From positions 1 to 64,000 of the forward strand of contig CANNIA010000014.1 in assembly GCA_947504705.1 (NCBI GenBank): a DNA stretch of 64,000 nucleotides. The letters run 5' to 3'. The position numbers and the translations under genes are program-made. Each line of letters begins with the position of its first letter. Position 1 is the first letter of the stretch. Positions 54,359 through 63,684 of the stretch are shown here, piece by piece. The stretch is from Paracoccaceae bacterium. Its GTDB lineage: Bacteria; Pseudomonadota; Alphaproteobacteria; Rhodobacterales; Rhodobacteraceae. Under the pieces are notes generated by a model that searched no databases, was not told where the DNA came from, and was given only the letters and a program-made list of their open reading frames with translations.

Positions 54359-56980
54359 GTGACCGAAGACGCCGTAACGCCGATGATGGCGCAATATCTG
54401 GAGATCAAGGCCCAGAACCCCGGCGCGCTCCTCTTTTATAGGATGGGTGATTTTTACGAGATGTTCTTCGATGACGCCGTCGCAGCCGCGGCCGCGCTGG
54501 ACATCGCCCTCACCAAGCGCGGCTTTCATCTGGGAAGCCCCATCGCCATGTGCGGCGTCCCAGTTCATGCCGCCGAAGGCTACCTCCTGACCCTGATCCG
54601 CAAAGGCTTCCGCGTTGCCATTGCCGAACAGATGGAAGACCCCGCCGAGGCCAAGAAACGGGGGTACAAGTCGGTCGTGAAACGCGACGTCGTCCGCCTT
54701 GTCACCCCCGGCACGCTGACCGAGGATTCCCTCCTCGAAGCCCGCCGCCACAATTTCCTTGCCGCCTTCGCCGAGGTTCGCGATCAGGCCGCCATCGCCT
54801 GGGCCGACATCTCGACCGGCGAGTTCCGGGTTATGCCCTCCTCGCTCACCCGTCTTTCCCCCGACCTCGCCCGGATCGCCCCTCGCGAGCTTTTGCTGAA
54901 CGAAGCCCGCGAGCGAGCGATTTCCGACAGCCTTGTCGACGGCACTGCGATCACCCCGCTTTCACGGGGCAGCTTTGATTCAGCTAGTGCCGAGAAACGC
55001 TTGTGTGAAACTTTCGGTGTCGCTTCGCTGGACGCTTTCGGAACCTTCGACCGGGCCGAAGTCTCAGCTATGGGCGCGCTGCTTGATTACCTCCACCTCA
55101 CCCAGCGTGGCCGCCTGCCTTTCCTGCGCCCCCCGGTGCGGGAAGCCTTGGGCGGCACCATGCAGATCGATGCCGCGACCCGGCGAAACCTTGAGCTGAC
55201 GCAGGCCCTCTCCGGGGGCCGCGAGGGTTCGCTCCTCTCAGCCATTGACCGCACTGTCACCGCAGGAGGCGCGCGGCTTTTGGATCGGCGGCTTTCAGCG
55301 CCGTCGCTTGACCTTGGCGTGATCCAGCGACGGCAGGAAGCCCTGCGCTATCTGGTCGAAACCCCGACTCTCCGCAACCGTCTGCGTGAGGCCCTGCACC
55401 GGGTGCCCGACATCGATCGCGCCCTTTCCCGCCTTGCGCTGGACCGTGATGGCCCGCGCGACATGGCAGCGATCCGGGCGGGGTTGGAACAGGCGGTCGA
55501 GATTGCCCGGCTTTTGACCGAGGCTCCGCCGCTTCTGTCCAACGCTGCCGTCGCTTTGGTCGGGCATGACACGCTTGTCGGCCTGCTTGACCGGGCGCTG
55601 GTTGCCGAACCGCCACTCCTGACCCGCGACGGGGGGTTCATCGCGCCGGGATATGACCCTGAACTCGACGATACCCGCGCCCTGCGGGACGAGGGCCGGG
55701 GGGTTATTGCCAGGATGCAGGCGGAATATGTCGACAAGACCGGCGTCCAAAGCCTGAAGATCAAGCATAACAACGTCTTGGGCTATTTCATCGAAACCAC
55801 GACCACGCACGAAGACCGGATGCGGGCGATGCCCGAGTTGTTCATCCACCGCCAGACAACCGCCGGTCAGGTTCGGTTCACGACCCTTGCCCTGACTGAT
55901 CTGGAAACCCGGATTCTGAACTCCGCCAACCACGCGCTAGAGATCGAGAAGCGCCACTATGTCGCGCTGAAGGCCGAGATTCTTGCAGCCTCCGCCCCAA
56001 TCGCCCAGGCGGCGCGGGCCTTGGCCGAGGTCGACCTTGCCGCCGGTTTCGCCGATCTTTCGGCGGATGCGGGTTGGTGCGAGCCGGAAGTTGACGACAG
56101 CCGGGCCTTCCAGATTGTGGGCGGACGGCACCCGGTGGTGGAGTGGGCGCTTAGGCGGCAAGGGGCCGGGCGCTTCGTTGCGAATGATTGCTCGCTGACG
56201 GATGCTGAAACCCCGGCGATCTGGTTGCTGACCGGGCCAAACATGGCAGGGAAATCCACCTTTCTGCGGCAGAACGCGCTGATCGCCCTGCTGGCGCAGG
56301 CGGGGAGCCATGTTCCGGCGACTTCTGCCCGGATCGGGCTGGTCAGCCAGTTGTTCAGCCGGGTCGGAGCTTCGGACGATCTGGCGCGGGGGCGGTCGAC
56401 ATTCATGGTCGAGATGGTGGAAACCGCCGCCATCCTGAACCAGGCCGACGACCGGGCGCTGGTGATCCTGGACGAGATCGGGCGCGGGACGGCGACTTAT
56501 GACGGGCTGTCCATCGCCTGGGCCACGCTGGAACACCTGCATGAGATGAACCGCTGCCGGGCGCTGTTTGCGACCCACTATCATGAGATGACCGCACTGG
56601 CTGGGAAGCTGCCGGGCGTATCGAACGCGACGGTGGCGGTGAAGGAGTGGGAAGGTGAGGTCATCTTCCTCCACGAAGTCCGCGCGGGGGCGGCTGATCG
56701 GAGTTATGGGGTGCAGGTGGCGCGGCTGGCGGGGTTACCTGCCAGCGTGATCGAGCGAGCCAAGGTGGTGCTGGAAGCCTTGGAGAAGGGCGACCGGGAG
56801 GGGGGCAAGCAGGCGACCCTGATCGACGATCTGCCGTTGTTCAGGGCCGCGCCGGTTCAGGCAGTGAAGGTGGCTGCGAAGGAGTTGGCACTGGAGGTGC
56901 GGTTGAGGGGGGTTCACCCGGACGAGCTGACCCCGATCGAGGCGCTGCGGCTGGTCTATGAGATCAAAGCGTTGATTTGA
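54359..56980 (+). CDS. mutS: DNA mismatch repair protein MutS
   Basis: An 873-residue MutS. Residues FYE at 32-34 (GDFYEMFF) form the mismatch-reading Phe-X-Glu motif. The ATPase has [13 protein letters not shown] near 626, [31 protein letters not shown] and the late [12 protein letters not shown]. It detects mismatches and recruits MutL. The GTG start at 54359 follows AAGGGGAACC. It is monocistronic, followed by a 28-bp palindrome. Confidence 0.98.
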   Translation: MTEDAVTPMMAQYLEIKAQNPGALLFYRMGDFYEMFFDDAVAAAAALDIALTKRGFHLGSPIAMCGVPVHAAEGYLLTLIRKGFRVAIAEQMEDPAEAKKRGYKSVVKRDVVRLVTPGTLTEDSLLEARRHNFLAAFAEVRDQAAIAWADISTGEFRVMPSSLTRLSPDLARIAPRELLLNEARERAISDSLVDGTAITPLSRGSFDSASAEKRLCETFGVASLDAFGTFDRAEVSAMGALLDYLHLTQRGRLPFLRPPVREALGGTMQIDAATRRNLELTQALSGGREGSLLSAIDRTVTAGGARLLDRRLSAPSLDLGVIQRRQEALRYLVETPTLRNRLREALHRVPDIDRALSRLALDRDGPRDMAAIRAGLEQAVEIARLLTEAPPLLSNAAVALVGHDTLVGLLDRALVAEPPLLTRDGGFIAPGYDPELDDTRALRDEGRGVIARMQAEYVDKTGVQSLKIKHNNVLGYFIETTTTHEDRMRAMPELFIHRQTTAGQVRFTTLALTDLETRILNSANHALEIEKRHYVALKAEILAASAPIAQAARALAEVDLAAGFADLSADAGWCEPEVDDSRAFQIVGGRHPVVEWALRRQGAGRFVANDCSLTDAETPAIWLLTGPNMAGKSTFLRQNALIALLAQAGSHVPATSARIGLVSQLFSRVGASDDLARGRSTFMVEMVETAAILNQADDRALVILDEIGRGTATYDGLSIAWATLEHLHEMNRCRALFATHYHEMTALAGKLPGVSNATVAVKEWEGEVIFLHEVRAGAADRSYGVQVARLAGLPASVIERAKVVLEALEKGDREGGKQATLIDDLPLFRAAPVQAVKVAAKELALEVRLRGVHPDELTPIEALRLVYEIKALI

Positions 56981-56987
56981 GGGGTTG

Positions 56988-57015
56988 GTAGGGTGGGCAA
57001 TATTGCCCACCCTAC
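56988..57015. terminator. 28-bp perfect palindrome after mutS
   Basis: Arms GTAGGGTGGGCAA (56988-57000) and TTGCCCACCCTAC (57003-57015) flank a central TA, making a perfect 28-bp palindrome 7 bp after the mutS stop and 100 bp before the convergent grpE. The core is shared with 26669-26687. It is probably a dispersed intergenic palindrome acting as a bidirectional terminator; a T tract is missing. Confidence 0.65.
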
Positions 57016-57115
57016 GATCTTGTCCACGGTGAGCGGATTCGCAATACCGTGATCTTTCAATTGCTTACGCGTGGGCGTTAGGTGAACGTTAAGCTTGTTT
57101 ACGTCCGCCCCCAAC

Positions 57116-57643
57116 TCAGCCTTGGGTATTCGACGACACCCCAACCTGCGCGGGGCGCAGGAGGCGGTCGTAGAGCAGGAAGCCTTCGGTCATCACCTGA
57201 ATGATCTGGCCGGCTTTGGTGCCAGGAAGTGCGGCTTCGAACATTGCCTGATGGTTCTGCGGATCGAACATGTCGCCCACAGCCGGGGTGATCGTGGTCA
57301 TCCCGTGTTTGGCCATGACATTGGTCAGCTCGCGCAGCGTCAGTTCGACGCCATCGACCAGCGCGGTTGAGCTTTGGCGGCTTTCGTCGGGAATGGACTG
57401 CAGGGCGCGGCTTAGGTTGTCGTAGACCGGCAGAAGGTCGCGCGCCAAACGCGTGCTGCCGTACATCTCGGCCTCGCGGCGGTCACGGTCGGCGCGCTTG
57501 CGTGAGTTTTCGGCGTCGGCCAGCGCGCGCATGAACTTGTCGCGCATCTCGTCGCGCTCGGCCCGCGTGGCCTCAAGCTCACCCATCAGAACTTCAGTTT
57601 CGTTCAGCTCCACCTCGGGCAAAGCTGCTTCTTCCTGCGACAT
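57116..57643 (-). CDS. grpE: Nucleotide exchange factor GrpE
   Basis: A 175-residue GrpE. The N-terminal coiled coil (about 10-75; LEATRAERDEMRDKFMRALA) is followed by ENSRKRADRDRREAEMYG, ARDLLPVYDNLSRAL and GMTTITPAVGDMFDPQNHQAM, the last being the family signature in the beta domain. It releases ADP from DnaK. ATG 57643 has GAGGAAG before it; an upstream in-frame Met falls within hrcA. It follows hrcA by 19 bp. Confidence 0.96.
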   Translation of the reverse strand: MSQEEAALPEVELNETEVLMGELEATRAERDEMRDKFMRALADAENSRKRADRDRREAEMYGSTRLARDLLPVYDNLSRALQSIPDESRQSSTALVDGVELTLRELTNVMAKHGMTTITPAVGDMFDPQNHQAMFEAALPGTKAGQIIQVMTEGFLLYDRLLRPAQVGVSSNTQG

Positions 57644-57662
57644 TGTCACTTCCTCATTCAAC

Positions 57663-58733
57663 TCAGCCCTTGCCCCTTTCCGAGACAAGGCGGCCCACCA
57701 GCTGGGCGGTGTAGTCCACAATTGGAACGATCCGGCCATAGTTCAGCCGAGTCGGACCGATGACACCCACCGCGCCGATGATTTTCCGGTCAGCGTTCAT
57801 ATAGGGAGAAACCACCAGACTTGAACCGGAAAGTGAGAAAAGCTTGTTCTCGGAACCGATAAAAATGCGCACACCGTCGCCTGCCTCGGTCAGGTTCAGG
57901 AATTCGGCGATGTCACGCTTGCGTTCAAGGTCATCGAACAGCACGCGAATGCGGTCGATGTCGAGTTGATCCGTGGCCTCGCCGATCAGATTGGCGCGGC
58001 CGCGCACGATCAGGCGTTCGGAGGCTTCGCCCGCATTTTCCCAAAGGGCAAGGCCGCTTTCAACCATGGCACGAGCGAGCGAGTCGATTTCCTGACGGCG
58101 GTGGGCGATTTCGCTGACGATGTTGTGGCGGAGTTCCGAAAGGGTGCGGCCTTCGGCGAGCGCGTTCAAGAAATTCGCCGCCTCACGCATCGAAGACGGG
58201 GTTTGCCCCGGGGGCGGGGTGAAGACGCGGTTTTCGACCTGACCATCGGCGAAGACCAACACGACCAGGGCGCGGTCCGCAGCAAGACTTACGAATTCGA
58301 TATGCCGAATTGCAGCTTCACGTTTGGGGGCAAGCACAACGCTGGCGCCGCGCGTGATGAAGGAAAGGGCAGCGCCGACCTCATCCAGAAGGGTCGTCAC
58401 GTCCTGATCATTGGTGCCTTGCGTGGCGTCGATCCGTTCCTGATCTTCGGGGGCGACGGTCCCGATCTCTAGCAGGCTATCGACGAACATGCGCAGTCCA
58501 GCTTGCGTGGGAACGCGGCCCGCCGAGATATGCGGGCTGTCAAGAAGGCCGAGGTATTCCAGATCCTGCATGACGTTCCGCACAGTCGCGGCCGAAAGCT
58601 TTTCCGACAGGCTGCGCGTCAGGGTACGCGAGCCCACAGGTTCGCCTGAGGTGAGATAGCCTTCGACGACGCGGCGAAAGACTTCGCGCGTGCGGTCGGT
58701 CATGTCCGAAAGGATGGGCTGATGGCCGGTCAT
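57663..58733 (-). CDS. hrcA: Heat-inducible transcription repressor HrcA
   Basis: A 356-residue HrcA. It has the N-terminal winged helix [54 protein letters not shown], and the C-terminal [16 protein letters not shown]. HrcA represses groESL and sometimes dnaK through CIRCE sites; no CIRCE is visible in this window. ATG 58733 is chosen for a family-length protein; the frame remains open upstream. It is divergent from rph and precedes grpE. Confidence 0.96.
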   Translation of the reverse strand: MTGHQPILSDMTDRTREVFRRVVEGYLTSGEPVGSRTLTRSLSEKLSAATVRNVMQDLEYLGLLDSPHISAGRVPTQAGLRMFVDSLLEIGTVAPEDQERIDATQGTNDQDVTTLLDEVGAALSFITRGASVVLAPKREAAIRHIEFVSLAADRALVVLVFADGQVENRVFTPPPGQTPSSMREAANFLNALAEGRTLSELRHNIVSEIAHRRQEIDSLARAMVESGLALWENAGEASERLIVRGRANLIGEATDQLDIDRIRVLFDDLERKRDIAEFLNLTEAGDGVRIFIGSENKLFSLSGSSLVVSPYMNADRKIIGAVGVIGPTRLNYGRIVPIVDYTAQLVGRLVSERGKG

Positions 58734-58819
58734 GGGTTCAACAATCAGGGTCCTTAATCGGGGTTGCATCCGGGCATCTTGGTTGCATATGTGGCCGCAA
58801 TCCAGTGAAAGGCACCAAA

Positions 58820-59536
58820 ATGCGTCCGTCAGGCAGAAAACTAAGTGATCTTCGGGCGGTTTCAATCGAAACCGGCGTGATGAAGCATGCGGAAGGCTCA
58901 TGCCTGATCAAGATGGGGGAAACGCATGTGCTGTGTTCCGCCACGATCGAGGACAAGGCGCCGCCGTTTTTGAAGAACACCGGTCAGGGCTGGGTCACGG
59001 CGGAATATGGCATGTTGCCGCGCGCCACCAATTCGCGGACGCGGCGGGAGGCTGCTGCGGGCAAGCAGTCCGGAAGAACTCAGGAAATTCAACGCCTTAT
59101 CGGACGTTCGTTGCGCGCGGGCGTGGACAAGCAGGCTTTGGGGGAACGGCAGATCGTCATCGACTGCGACGTGATCCAGGCCGATGGCGGCACGCGCTGT
59201 GCGTCGATCACCGGCGGATGGGTCGCGCTGCGGTTGGCGGTGAAGAAACTACTGGCCTCGGGTGTCATCACCAGCGATCCGATCATGGACTACGTTTCTG
59301 CAGTGTCTTGCGGCATCTATGCTGGGCAGCCGGTGCTTGATCTGGACTATCTGGAGGATTCGGCAGCCGGGACTGACGGCAACTTTGTAATGACTGGCGG
59401 CGGAAAGCTGATCGAAGTGCAGATGTCGGCGGAAGGCTCGGCGTTTTCGCAGGACGAACTGATGCAGCTTCTGGACCTTGCGCGCGAGGGCAATGCCGCT
59501 TTGGTCGCCGCCCAGAAAGCGGCGCTGGGGCTGTGA
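58820..59536 (+). CDS. rph: Ribonuclease PH
   Basis: A 238-residue 3'-5' phosphorolytic exoribonuclease, the usual length. It has [79 protein letters not shown] and [19 protein letters not shown]. It trims tRNA 3' ends. ATG 58820 follows AAAGG. It overlaps or abuts rdgB (TGATG) and starts the rph-rdgB-hemW operon. Confidence 0.98.
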   Translation: MRPSGRKLSDLRAVSIETGVMKHAEGSCLIKMGETHVLCSATIEDKAPPFLKNTGQGWVTAEYGMLPRATNSRTRREAAAGKQSGRTQEIQRLIGRSLRAGVDKQALGERQIVIDCDVIQADGGTRCASITGGWVALRLAVKKLLASGVITSDPIMDYVSAVSCGIYAGQPVLDLDYLEDSAAGTDGNFVMTGGGKLIEVQMSAEGSAFSQDELMQLLDLAREGNAALVAAQKAALGL

Positions 59537-60141
59537 TGCTGAAGGCCGGGGATCGCCTGCTGGTCGCCACGCATAACCGTGGCAAGCTGGAAGAGATCGC
59601 CGACCTTTTGGCGTCTTATCGGGTGTCGGTCGTGGGCGCGGTCGAGCTTGGCTTGCCGGAACCGGAGGAGACCGAGACGACTTTCGTGGGCAATGCCCGG
59701 CTGAAGGCGCATGCGGCGGCCAAAGCGTCGGGGCTTGTGGCTTTGGCGGATGATTCCGGGTTGGCAGTGGATGCTTTGGGGGGTGCCCCCGGAGTGTTCA
59801 CGGCGGATTGGGCGACTGTTGCTGGTGGCCGGGATTTCGCGGTCGGGATGGGGCGGGTCTGGCGGGAGCTTGAGGCTGCGCGCGCGCCGGAACCGCGCCG
59901 GGCGCAGTTTTGCTGTACGCTGGTTCTAGCCGGGCCGAGTGGTGAAGATCTAGTGTTTGAAGGGAAATCGCACGGGAGTTTGGTCTGGCCGGGGCGAGGT
60001 GAACAGGGCCATGGGTTTGACCCGATCTTCATGCCCGATGGCTATAACATTACATTCGGCGAAATGGATCGCTGGGAGAAGAACCGCTTGAGCCACCGCG
60101 CTGATGCTTTTGCGCGTCTGATCGCGGCGTGTTTCCCGTGA
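59536..60141 (+). CDS. rdgB: XTP/dITP diphosphatase RdgB (HAM1)
   Basis: A 201-residue inosine triphosphate pyrophosphatase. It has RLLVATHNRGKLEEIADLL at the start, ETTFVGNARLKAHAAAKASG, ADDSGLAVDALGGAPGV, GHGFDPIFMPDG and FGEMDRWEKNRLSHRADAF. It removes deaminated purine triphosphates. ATG 59536 gives a TGATG overlap with rph; GTG 59533 with a GTGA overlap is the alternative. Its 3' end overlaps hemW and carries a parS-like site. Confidence 0.96.
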   Translation: MLKAGDRLLVATHNRGKLEEIADLLASYRVSVVGAVELGLPEPEETETTFVGNARLKAHAAAKASGLVALADDSGLAVDALGGAPGVFTADWATVAGGRDFAVGMGRVWRELEAARAPEPRRAQFCCTLVLAGPSGEDLVFEGKSHGSLVWPGRGEQGHGFDPIFMPDGYNITFGEMDRWEKNRLSHRADAFARLIAACFP

Positions 60142-60145
60142 AACA
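60130..60145. promoter_or_regulatory. parS-like site at the rdgB/hemW junction
   Basis: TGTTTCCCGTGAAACA differs from the parS consensus TGTTTCACGTGAAACA at one position. It covers the last codons of rdgB and the GTG start of hemW. It lies 3.5 kb from the perfect site at 63634, within reach of ParB spreading. Confidence 0.65.
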
Positions 60146-61337
60146 GGCGATCGCAGCCCCGACTTTCGAAGACTGGCGTCACGCTGGTTTTGGCTTGTAC
60201 TTGCACTGGCCCTTCTGCCAGTCGAAATGCCCCTATTGCGACTTCAACAGCCATGTCGCTGGAAGCGTTGACCAATCAAGCTGGCTCGCGGCGTTTTCGG
60301 CGGAGATCGACCGGATCGGCGCGCTGACGGAAGGTCGGATCCTGAACACCGTCTTCTTCGGCGGCGGCACCCCTTCGTTGATGGAGGCCGCTACGGTTCA
60401 GGGCATTCTGGACCGCGTCCGCGCGACCTGGACGCTGGCGAATGATGTGGAAATCACGCTGGAGGCCAATCCCGGCTCGGTCGAGGCGGCGCGGTTCGAA
60501 GGTTATGCCAAGGCCGGTGTGAACCGGGTTTCGCTGGGGATTCAATCACTTGATGCGGACGACCTGCGTCGCCTGGGCCGGATGCATTCGGTTGATGAGG
60601 CACGGACGGCGATCGGGATTGCCCAATCGGCCTTTGATCGGGTGTCGATTGACATGATCTATGCCCGGCAGAACCAAACCCTTGCGGCGTGGCGCGGCGA
60701 GCTGCAGCAAGCGCTGGATTTCGACACCTCACACCTGTCGCTGTACCAACTGACCATCGAAGACGGCACGGTCTTTGGCCAGATGCACGCCAAGAATCTG
60801 CTGAACGGATTGCCGGAAGAGGACCTAGCCGCCGACATGTTCGAACTGACGCAGGAAGTCACCGCTGCTGCGGGTCTTCCGGCCTATGAGGTTTCGAATC
60901 ACGCCCGTCCAGGCGACGAATCGCGGCACAATCTGATCTACTGGCGGATGGGCGATTATGCCGGGATCGGGCCCGGTGCGCATGGAAGGCTGACCCTTTC
61001 GACGGGCCGATTCGCGACTGAGGCGGAGCGGATGCCCGGCGCCTGGCTGCAGCGCACTGCTGCGACACCGGGCTCTGCGGAAACTGCGGACCGGCTTTCG
61101 CCGGACGGTCGAGCACGTGAATACCTGATGTTCGCCCTGCGCCTGCGCGAAGGGGCTTCTCTGGCACGCTATGCCACGCTTGCCGGCGCTGCGCTGCCCG
61201 AAACTGCACTGCAAGAAGTCGAGGACCTTGGCCTTTTACGCCGCGAAGGCGATGTGATCTGCACGACCGATGCGGGCGTCATGATGCTGAACGGCGTCTT
61301 GCGAGCGCTGCTGGCGGACCGCAAAAGCGCCGCGTGA
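60138..61337 (+). CDS. hemW: Radical SAM heme chaperone HemW
   Basis: A 399-residue radical SAM protein. The 4Fe-4S cysteines are C27, C31 and C34 (PFCQSKCPYC), followed by FFGGGTPSLM, ITLEANPGSVE, GVNRVSLGIQSLD, and HLSLYQLTIEDGT with the HemW-type continuation. HemW is related to HemN but binds heme and helps its insertion into cytochromes and oxidases. GTG 60138 overlaps rdgB by GTGA; GTG 60129 is a longer option. It ends 9 bp from convergent parB. Confidence 0.94.
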   Translation: MKQAIAAPTFEDWRHAGFGLYLHWPFCQSKCPYCDFNSHVAGSVDQSSWLAAFSAEIDRIGALTEGRILNTVFFGGGTPSLMEAATVQGILDRVRATWTLANDVEITLEANPGSVEAARFEGYAKAGVNRVSLGIQSLDADDLRRLGRMHSVDEARTAIGIAQSAFDRVSIDMIYARQNQTLAAWRGELQQALDFDTSHLSLYQLTIEDGTVFGQMHAKNLLNGLPEEDLAADMFELTQEVTAAAGLPAYEVSNHARPGDESRHNLIYWRMGDYAGIGPGAHGRLTLSTGRFATEAERMPGAWLQRTAATPGSAETADRLSPDGRAREYLMFALRLREGASLARYATLAGAALPETALQEVEDLGLLRREGDVICTTDAGVMMLNGVLRALLADRKSAA

Positions 61338-61346
61338 ACCCTGCAG

Positions 61347-62246
61347 TCACGCTTTATCTGGTAGGCCAGAAAGCAAGTTACACAGCATGTCGAGGTCATC
61401 GAGGCTGCTGTAACAAATAACAAGTAGCCCGCTCTCGCCTCCCGCTGCGTGGTCGATCCGCACATCCATGCGCAGATTCGCGGAAAGGTCAGCCTCTAGC
61501 GCCCTTGTATCGGCGTCCTTATCCGAGGGTGTCGCTGGTTTCTTAGCCGAGCTGCGGGCGGCGGTCTGGTCCTTCATCAGCCTTTCAGTTTCCCGGACCG
61601 AAAGCCCCTTGGTGATGATCTGCGCCGCCAGCTCTGTGGCCTTCGGGCTGCCGATCAAGGCCCGCGCGTGACCCGCTGAAATAGCCCCATCGCGGACAAG
61701 GTCCTGAACATCGGCTGGCAATGTCAGCAACCGCAGAAGGTTGGCAACATGGCTGCGGCTCTTGCTAAGCGCTTCAGCCAGCTTCTCTTGCGTGTGGCCG
61801 AACCTGGTCATCAGCTGTCGGAAGCCAAGCGCCTCTTCAATCGCGTTCAGATCTTCGCGCTGGATGTTCTCGATGATAGCGATTTCAAGCACTTCGCTGT
61901 CATCCAAGTCACGAACAACAACGGGAACTTCGTGCAGTTGCGCAAGTTGGGCCGCACGCCAGCGGCGTTCACCGGCAACGATTTCATAGACATCGCGGCC
62001 AGGCTTCCGGCGCACAATCAGGGGCTGGATCACGCCTTTCTGGCGAATCGAATCAGCAAGGCTTTCCAGCTCGTCCTGCTTGAAGACTAGCCGCGGCTGC
62101 TGCGGGTTCGGTTCCAGCTTGTCGACGGGCAAATGCTGCTCGGCCCGGCGGGGCGCGGCCGTCTGATCCGGCCCAGCCAAGTGCACGTCGGCCATCAAAG
62201 CTGAAAGCCCGCGCCCGAGCCCACGTTTTTCATTCTTGCCAGACAT
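61347..62246 (-). CDS. parB: Chromosome partitioning protein ParB
   Basis: A 299-residue CTP-dependent DNA clamp. The N-terminal GRGLSALM segment is followed by the CTPase motif GERRWRA (92-98), ENIQREDLNAIEEA, a central HTH (TQEKLAEALSKSRSHVANLLR) that reads parS, and a C-terminal dimer domain (VICYSSLDDLDMLCNLL). It loads at parS and slides to form the partition complex. It is 18 bp after parA. Confidence 0.98.
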   Translation of the reverse strand: MSGKNEKRGLGRGLSALMADVHLAGPDQTAAPRRAEQHLPVDKLEPNPQQPRLVFKQDELESLADSIRQKGVIQPLIVRRKPGRDVYEIVAGERRWRAAQLAQLHEVPVVVRDLDDSEVLEIAIIENIQREDLNAIEEALGFRQLMTRFGHTQEKLAEALSKSRSHVANLLRLLTLPADVQDLVRDGAISAGHARALIGSPKATELAAQIITKGLSVRETERLMKDQTAARSSAKKPATPSDKDADTRALEADLSANLRMDVRIDHAAGGESGLLVICYSSLDDLDMLCNLLSGLPDKA

Positions 62247-62264
62247 AAGGTAAGCCTCTGTATT

Positions 62265-63068
62265 CTATTTGTTTTTGTGGCGGTCCGAGATTTCCTTCGC
62301 AAGCGCGCGATAGGCCTCGGATCCTTTGGACGCGGAATCATAGCTTAGGATCGATAGCGCATACGACGGGGCTTCGCTAATGCGAACGTTCCTTGGGATC
62401 GTTGTTTGCAGCACAAGTTCGCCCATTGTCGCGCGCGCATCGGCCTCAACTTGGATCGTCAGACGGTTCCGGCGGTCATGCATGGTCAGAACAACGCCTT
62501 CGATTCGCAAAGCTGGATTTGCCGAGCGGCGGACGTCGCGAATCGTCAGCATCAACTGCGAAAGCCCCTCAAGCGCGAAGAATTCGCATTGCAACGGCAC
62601 AAGAACAGCGTGGCACGCAACAAGCGCGTTCACAGTCAGAAGGCTAAGCGATGGCGGGCAATCGATCAGGATGTAATCGAAGTCGTAAGCATCGATTTCA
62701 GGTGCCCGAAGGGCGTCGTGCAGAAGGAAGCTGCGCCGTTCGTTGCTGAAGATTTCAAGATCCGCCGACGACAGATCCGCGTTCGCGGGGACAATCATGA
62801 GCCCCGGAGTTTTGGTTTCGACAACTACATCCTGTATTGGGGCGCCATCAACGATCAATTCGTAGCTTGTCTTCTTCCTGTCTTCCTGCGGAATGCCGAA
62901 GCCCGTTGACGAGTTGCCTTGGGGGTCAACGTCAACAACAAGCACTTTCATTCCCAGCTCGACAAGCGCTGCTGCCAAGTTGATTGTCGTCGTTGTCTTC
63001 CCTACGCCGCCCTTCTGGTTCGCAAGCGCAATGATCCGGGGCCGAGGGGGTACAATGCTGTCATGCAC
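62265..63068 (-). CDS. parA: Chromosome partitioning ATPase ParA
   Basis: A 267-residue ParA/Soj ATPase with deviant Walker A KGGVGKT at 19-25, VVDVDPQGNSSTGFG, DYILIDCPPSLSLLTVNAL and EFFALEGLSQL. It forms dynamic gradients that move ParB-parS complexes. GTG 63068 is chosen: it overlaps rsmG by 8 bp and gives a typical ParA length. The longer in-frame extension to 63203 lies within rsmG. It is the upstream gene of parB. Confidence 0.96.
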   Translation of the reverse strand: MHDSIVPPRPRIIALANQKGGVGKTTTTINLAAALVELGMKVLVVDVDPQGNSSTGFGIPQEDRKKTSYELIVDGAPIQDVVVETKTPGLMIVPANADLSSADLEIFSNERRSFLLHDALRAPEIDAYDFDYILIDCPPSLSLLTVNALVACHAVLVPLQCEFFALEGLSQLMLTIRDVRRSANPALRIEGVVLTMHDRRNRLTIQVEADARATMGELVLQTTIPRNVRISEAPSYALSILSYDSASKGSEAYRALAKEISDRHKNK

Positions 63069-63684
63069 GTTGAATGTTCCTGATCTCAAGAATTGCTGCT
63101 TTTGGCTCCGACAAGCTGGGGAACAGCTTGACGTCGAATTTGTGGGATTTTCGAGCTTGGGAAAGCTCAGCTTCGTGCTGCGCGCCTTTTGGGAAAAGTG
63201 CAACGCCTGCTTTGTTCAAGTGTTGGTCAGCGAAAGCAAGTAGCGCGGGGAGCGAAGCAAGTGCTCGCGCCGACAGAACGTCTGCTTGCGCAGGCGGAAG
63301 TGATTCGATTCGCGTGCTGTGAACTTTTGCGTTCAAGCTAAGTGTGCGGCAGGCTTCTCGCAGGAACGTAGCTTTGCGCAGGTCTGATTCAACAAGGGCG
63401 ACTTTCAGTTGCGGTTGAAGCTGATTCGCAAGGATAGCAACAACAATTCCTGGGAAGCCTCCGCCAGAGCCTAAATCCAGCCACAGCTGCGAGTTTGGAG
63501 AGCAGTGCGAGAAAAGCTGCGCTGAATCAACAATATGCCTGCTCCAAAGATCAGGAACTGTCGCCTTGCTTACAAGGTTGATGGCTGAATTCCAGCGGCG
63601 AACAAGGTCTGCGAACAGCTCGAGGGCGCTGAATGTTTCACGTGAAACACTTAAGCCCGCTACTTCGCTACGCTCTGCACTCAT
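63061..63684 (-). CDS. rsmG: 16S rRNA (guanine527-N7)-methyltransferase RsmG
   Basis: A 207-residue SAM-dependent methyltransferase. The N-terminal VSRETFSALELFADLVRRWN, then WSRHIVDSAQL, the SAM-binding WLDLGSGGGFPGIV (68-81), VESDLRKATFLREA and VLSARALASLPALL are visible. It methylates G527 of 16S rRNA. Residues 12-17 (SVSRET) are encoded by the perfect parS. It overlaps mnmG by ATGA and parA by 8 bp. Confidence 0.97.
   Translation of the reverse strand: MSAERSEVAGLSVSRETFSALELFADLVRRWNSAINLVSKATVPDLWSRHIVDSAQLFSHCSPNSQLWLDLGSGGGFPGIVVAILANQLQPQLKVALVESDLRKATFLREACRTLSLNAKVHSTRIESLPPAQADVLSARALASLPALLAFADQHLNKAGVALFPKGAQHEAELSQARKSHKFDVKLFPSLSEPKAAILEIRNIQRA
63634..63649. promoter_or_regulatory. 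parS centromere site inside rsmG
   Basis: TGTTTCACGTGAAACA matches the 16-bp bacterial parS consensus at every position. It lies in the 5' part of rsmG, immediately upstream of parAB, a frequent place for parS. ParB binds and loads here. Confidence 0.95.

Noticed and set aside
57000-57144. A small minus-strand protein between mutS and grpE
   Set aside because: Most of its length is translation of the intergenic palindrome, and there is no ribosome-binding site.
58734-58819. CIRCE element for HrcA
   Set aside because: No TTAGCACTC-N9-GAGTGCTAA is present here; the GAGTGC/GCACTC pair at 22069-22090 has the wrong order and belongs to another hairpin.
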